Shown: positions 5,897-8,801 of the stretch, one piece after another
Layout: each line of letters opens with the position of its first letter
Position numbering within the stretch: the stretch's first letter is position 1
Origin: Chitinophaga pinensis
GTDB lineage: Bacteria; Bacteroidota; Bacteroidia; UKL13-3
Direction of reading: 5' to 3'
Assembly: GCA_945876985.1 (NCBI GenBank)
Contig: CAMCQX010000048.1
Location: 1 to 8,801, forward strand
DNA length: 8,801 bases
The notes under the pieces: generated by a model
Seen by the model: the letters and a program-made list of their open reading frames with translations, nothing else
Told to the model about the DNA's origin: nothing
Databases searched by the model: none
Position numbers and translations under genes: made by a program

Positions 5897-6229
5897 CTAA
5901 TCAAAATATTTTACTTTTAATAAAAAACCCATAAAAATCAATACCATTGTAAAAATATTTATCAATACTAATTGTAGTTTTGATAATTGTTGATATGCTT
6001 TCACTCCCAAATTTGTAGTTTCAACTTTATGATAATCATTTACTTTAATAGCATTTATTATTGGCTTATTAATTTTAGTATCATCTACTGTTACTTTGCT
6101 TATTGGCCTTGTATATGATTTAAAAACCTGAATTTCCGGTAATTTAAATGACAATAAAAATATAGAAATTATTAAAATTATAATAATGGATAAAAATAAT
6201 TTGAATTTAATTTTTTTTGATAAAATCAT
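5897..6229 (-). CDS. 110-aa membrane protein with two helices, unknown function
   Basis: Residues 10-28 are a strongly hydrophobic helix after a lysine-rich start (MILSKKIKFK), and residues 85-104 form a second helix ending in KVKYFD. The 50 or so residues between them (about 31-82, including SYTRPISKVTVDDTKINKP) are polar. By the positive-inside rule both ends should be cytoplasmic and the loop periplasmic. There are no cysteines and no recognisable motif. It lies 125 bases downstream of the regulator gene and directly abuts zinc-ribbon copy B, so it is probably in the same transcript. A decayed copy lies at 5023-5280. I do not recognise the family. The size and layout would suit a small accessory or sensor subunit, but nothing shows this directly. 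Confidence 0.65.
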   Translation of the reverse strand: MILSKKIKFKLFLSIIIILIISIFLLSFKLPEIQVFKSYTRPISKVTVDDTKINKPIINAIKVNDYHKVETTNLGVKAYQQLSKLQLVLINIFTMVLIFMGFLLKVKYFD

Positions 6230-6354
6230 TTTTCAAAAAAATAGTATCAAAACTTAATTTTCAAAAAAAGTATGTTTTGAATGGTATTTACCTTGTTAAT
6301 TATTTTTTTAACAGTATTTTTTTAGCTTTATAATATTATTAAAACTAAAGAAAG
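6230..6354 (-). other. Conserved spacer between regulator gene and 110-aa gene, with small hairpin
   Basis: This spacer and its counterpart at 5281-5427 share blocks such as AAGTATGTTT, TACCTTGTTAATT and TTAACAG. Both contain TGTTAA and TTAACA as a 6-bp inverted repeat with an eight-base loop (6294-6299/6308-6313 and 5368-5373/5382-5387). On the - strand no T-run follows, so it is not a good terminator there. On the + strand the right arm is followed by a T-rich run, but no + strand gene is known here. It could be a leader structure or a binding site for the regulator; neither is shown. Confidence 0.35.
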
Positions 6355-7392
6355 TTAAGACTTTACAATTTTCATAAGGTCAGATGGTTTTCCCCCATGA
6401 AATTTTTTGAAATTATTATATAAATGAATTCTTGAGCCAAATCCGGCTAATTGTGATAGTGCCTCAATGGTATAATTATTATATTTTCCAGATTTAATCA
6501 AATTTACAAAATACTCAACCCTGTTTTTGTTAATCAAATCAATAAATGTCATTTGGTAATTTGTATTTATGTAATCCTTCAAAATTTCTGGATTAATATT
6601 TAATTTATTGCAAAATTGGCCAATATTGGCTTCATTATTTAAAAAATACAGTTCTGCAAAAAATACAGTATTAAATAATTGCTCTGAAACGCTTTCATTA
6701 TTTTTCTTTTCAAAAGAAAAATTATTTACAATTTTTAAATTAATTACATTAAAAAAGCGAGGCCTATAAAACAATAAAATTACAATTAGAATATTTATTA
6801 TTATTATTATTATTTCTACTTTAACTTTTATTATTTGATATATAAAAAGCATGGAAAAGTTTACTATAAAAACAGCAAATAATAGCATTAACCATTTTTT
6901 AAAATTAACTGTATATTGATTATTTGGATTAAAAGATAAAATTATTTTATAAAAAAGTTGGAGAAAAAGAAAGAAGGAAATTATGCTAAAAATACCTTTG
7001 ATTACCTTTAATTCATTAGAAACATTAATTAAAGGGATGTTTGGTTCAATGTGTTTGTAAGAATAATGTATTTGAAAACCCATTCCGATTAAAATGAAAA
7101 GTACTGAGAAAGAAACATAGAACCAATGAAATTTATTATAATATAAATATGAAACAAAAATAAGTGATAAAGCTGCGTTTATTGATAATGGCATTTCAAT
7201 TAACCATCGATTGTATTCATAATGAAACAAGTATATATATCCATAGCCACGAACCATTAATACTAAAGGAATTAAAAGTAATACTATTTTAAGATTTGTA
7301 GGTTTTTTAAAGTTTATAATTATATCTATGATTAACATAAGAGATAAAATAATCAATAAAAAGGATAAATAATTAAGGGCATGCATATACAT
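6355..7392 (-). CDS. Membrane-anchored AraC-family transcriptional regulator (7TM-HTH)
   Basis: A 345-residue protein with two parts. Residues 1-210 hold about seven hydrophobic segments (about 4-26, 35-56, 68-85, 90-107, 130-152, 166-189, 191-209). Residues about 245-342 form an AraC-type DNA-binding domain with two helix-turn-helix units. The first is near ANIGQFCNKLNINPEILKDY (255-274). The second is TIEALSQLAGFGSRIHLYNNF (308-328), followed by the usual HGGKPSDL end; NRVEYFVNLI (290-299) is the linking helix. Such fusions probably sense a signal in the membrane and control nearby genes. It heads the accessory cassette and is divergent from lysS. The ATG at 7392 is chosen because the first helix follows directly; no clear promoter box is seen upstream. 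Codons 194-199 are six identical ATA codons inside a membrane helix. A truncated copy of its 3' end is at 5428-5606. Confidence 0.85.
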   Translation of the reverse strand: MYMHALNYLSFLLIILSLMLIIDIIINFKKPTNLKIVLLLIPLVLMVRGYGYIYLFHYEYNRWLIEMPLSINAALSLIFVSYLYYNKFHWFYVSFSVLFILIGMGFQIHYSYKHIEPNIPLINVSNELKVIKGIFSIISFFLFLQLFYKIILSFNPNNQYTVNFKKWLMLLFAVFIVNFSMLFIYQIIKVKVEIIIIIINILIVILLFYRPRFFNVINLKIVNNFSFEKKNNESVSEQLFNTVFFAELYFLNNEANIGQFCNKLNINPEILKDYINTNYQMTFIDLINKNRVEYFVNLIKSGKYNNYTIEALSQLAGFGSRIHLYNNFKKFHGGKPSDLMKIVKS

Positions 7393-7470
7393 ATTAAAGT
7401 AGTATACAAATAATTTTTGTTTATGTTTTTACATTATTTAAATAATTTTCCATTTAAGCGCTCGAAATGT

Positions 7471-7478
7471 TATTTTTG
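7471..7478 (+). promoter_or_regulatory. lysS: Probable -7 box of the lysS promoter
   Basis: TATTTTTG fits the Bacteroidota -7 consensus TAnnTTTG and lies 31 bases before the lysS ATG. Initiation would fall near 7484, giving a short leader of about 25 bases. Upstream, ATTTTC (7445-7450) is at the right distance for the -33 element but lacks the usual TTG, so the match is partial. Confidence 0.5.
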
Positions 7479-7509
7479 CCCTCATTAAAATATTAGCAAT
7501 TATTTATTT

Positions 7510-8801
7510 ATGATTATTCAACACAGCGAGCAAGAATTATTACGCAGACAAAAACTAGCAGATCTTCGTGCTTTGGGCATTGATCCATTTCCACCGGCTT
7601 TATTTCCTATTTCTCATTTATCAACTGAGGCAACAGAAAAGTATAGCGCAGATTTGGAAAGTGAGGAAATGAAACACGTTACATTTGCTGGTCGAGTAAT
7701 GAGTGTGCGCGATATGGGAAAAGCATGTTTTGTGTTATTGCAAGACAGTGCGGGAAAATTACAAATATATGTGCGTAGAGATGATATTTGCCCTGATGAA
7801 GACAAAACTTTATACGATACCGTTTTTAAAAAATTGGTAGACATTGGCGATATTATTGGCATAACAGGTTATATGTTTACCACCAAAACAGGTGAAGTTT
7901 CGTTACATGCCAAAACTTTAGTAATGTTAAGTAAATCTATTAAACCACTTCCAATTGTTAAAGAAAAAGATGGGGAAACCTTTGACGCAGTTACTGATCC
8001 TGAGTTTCGTTACCGCCAACGTTATGCCGATTTAATTGTAAATCCGCATGTAAAAGATACTTTTATCAAACGCAGTGTAATGATAAAAACCATTCGTGAT
8101 TTTTTAAATAACCATGGAGCTTTAGAAGTGGATACACCGGTTTTACAAAACATTCCTGGTGGTGCTGCTGCAAAGCCTTTTACTACACATCATAACGCAT
8201 TAGACACTCAATTTTACTTACGAATAGCCAATGAGTTATATTTAAAACGCTTAATCGTTGGAGGATTTGATTTTGTGTATGAATTCAGTCGTAATTTCCG
8301 TAACGAAGGAATGGACAGAACACATAATCCTGAATTTACTGTGTTGGAATTTTATGTGGCCTACAAAGATTACAATTGGATGATGGATTTTACTGAGCAA
8401 TTATTGGAAAAAATTGCTACGGAAATGCACGGAACTACTGAAGTAACTGTAGGCGAAAAAGTATTGAATTTTAAAGCACCTTTCAAACGAATTCCTATTT
8501 ACGATGCCATTAAACATTTTACCGGTTTTGATGTAAGTAATATGGACGAAGAAGCCCTTGTGGCTGCTTGTGCGCAAATGGATATCAAAACTGATAAAAG
8601 CATGGGTAAAGGTAAATTAATAGATGAAATATTTGGTGCAAAATGCGAAGGTAATTTTGACCAACCAACTTTTATTATTGATTATCCAGTTGAGTTAAGT
8701 CCGTTAACCAAAAAACACAGAAGTAAAGAAGGCTTGGTGGAGCGTTTTGAATTAATGGTAAATGGCAAAGAAATAGCCAATGCTTATACTGAATTAAACG
8801 A
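7510..8801 (+). CDS. lysS: Lysyl-tRNA synthetase, class II (5' part, runs off the window)
   Basis: An open frame from the ATG at 7510 gives 430 codons before the window ends, roughly 70 or more short of a typical LysS. The enzyme charges tRNA-Lys with lysine using ATP in the cytoplasm. The N-terminal anticodon-binding OB-fold occupies about 55-150 (TFAGRVMSVRDMGKACFVLLQDSAGKLQIYV region). The catalytic core begins near DPEFRYRQRYADLIVN (163-178), the motif 1 region. GAAAKPF...HHNALD follows at about 218-233, then motif 2, FRNEGMDRTHNPEFT (263-277). The lysine-site region ELSPLTKKHRSKEGLVERFE starts at 395. Motif 3 lies beyond the edge. A start at 7510 gives the normal short N-terminal extension (MIIQHSEQELLRRQKLADLRALGIDPFP), which also matches the family. 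No frameshift is seen. Confidence 0.96.
   Translation, partial: MIIQHSEQELLRRQKLADLRALGIDPFPPALFPISHLSTEATEKYSADLESEEMKHVTFAGRVMSVRDMGKACFVLLQDSAGKLQIYVRRDDICPDEDKTLYDTVFKKLVDIGDIIGITGYMFTTKTGEVSLHAKTLVMLSKSIKPLPIVKEKDGETFDAVTDPEFRYRQRYADLIVNPHVKDTFIKRSVMIKTIRDFLNNHGALEVDTPVLQNIPGGAAAKPFTTHHNALDTQFYLRIANELYLKRLIVGGFDFVYEFSRNFRNEGMDRTHNPEFTVLEFYVAYKDYNWMMDFTEQLLEKIATEMHGTTEVTVGEKVLNFKAPFKRIPIYDAIKHFTGFDVSNMDEEALVAACAQMDIKTDKSMGKGKLIDEIFGAKCEGNFDQPTFIIDYPVELSPLTKKHRSKEGLVERFELMVNGKEIANAYTELN

Larger units (their letters stand above)
5609..6566 (-). repeat. Tandem segmental duplication, right (intact) copy
   Basis: Partner of 4716-5608. It carries the intact zinc-ribbon and 110-aa genes and the last 64 or so codons of the regulator gene. 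At the junction, TGTCCTTTGTTAATTGTAAT resembles both the regulator interior (TGTCATTTGGTAATTTGTAT, 6547-6566) and the left end of copy A (AATTGTAATT, 4716-4725). This is what a duplication between short AT-rich matches would leave. The right limit is placed where similarity to copy A ends and is good to about ten bases. Confidence 0.8.

Noticed and set aside
7393..7509. TTATTTGTATA upstream of the regulator, also present upstream of lemA, as a promoter
   Set aside because: It does not fit TAnnTTTG and has no -33 partner at the right spacing in either place. The shared 11 bases may be coincidence in AT-rich DNA.
7614..7862. An 82-codon - strand frame
   Set aside because: It is antisense to the OB-fold region of lysS, which is unmistakable on the + strand.

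Overview
The window looks like chromosomal DNA from an AT-rich member of the Bacteroidota. The indications are two good matches to the Bacteroidota promoter box TAnnTTTG, few Shine-Dalgarno sequences, a LemA/TPM/TPM gene trio and a membrane-bound AraC-type regulator of the kind common in that phylum. No genus can be named from the sequence alone.

Layout, left to right. The end of an unidentified + strand gene (1-75) is closed by a strong hairpin terminator. A CorA-type Mg2+/Co2+ channel gene follows on the + strand (162-1064). Everything from 1070 to 7392 then reads on the - strand. In transcription order this block is: a 7TM-AraC regulator (7392-6355), a 110-aa two-helix membrane protein (6229-5897), a 79-aa membrane zinc-ribbon protein (5896-5657), decayed remains of a second copy of the same cassette (5606-5023), a second zinc-ribbon protein of 88 aa (5019-4753), lemA (4621-4031), two TPM-domain genes (3918-3472 and 3482-2730), a terminator, an AlkD-like DNA glycosylase (2599-1835) and a DEDDy 3'-5' exonuclease (1789-1070). 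The + strand gene for class II lysyl-tRNA synthetase starts at 7510 and runs off the right edge.

How the genes fit together. LemA and the two TPM proteins form a familiar envelope operon. The AlkD-like protein and the exonuclease form a probable two-gene DNA maintenance unit. corA and lysS are housekeeping genes. The accessory part is the very AT-rich block 4716-7392 between lemA and lysS.

The most interesting observation is an old tandem duplication inside that block. About 0.9 kb, made of the 3' end of the regulator gene, the 110-aa gene and the zinc-ribbon gene, occurs twice in direct orientation (4716-5608 and 5609-about 6566). In the left copy the regulator fragment and the 110-aa gene are wrecked by stops, frameshifts and a lost start codon. 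The zinc-ribbon frame stays open in both copies with all four cysteines and their spacing intact. This suggests selection for two diverged copies of an uncharacterised membrane zinc-ribbon protein tied to a membrane-anchored regulator.

A dispersed-type palindromic repeat (3948-4016) sits inside the lemA-TPM operon. It creates spurious open frames on both strands. A probable promoter overlaps the terminator after the TPM operon.
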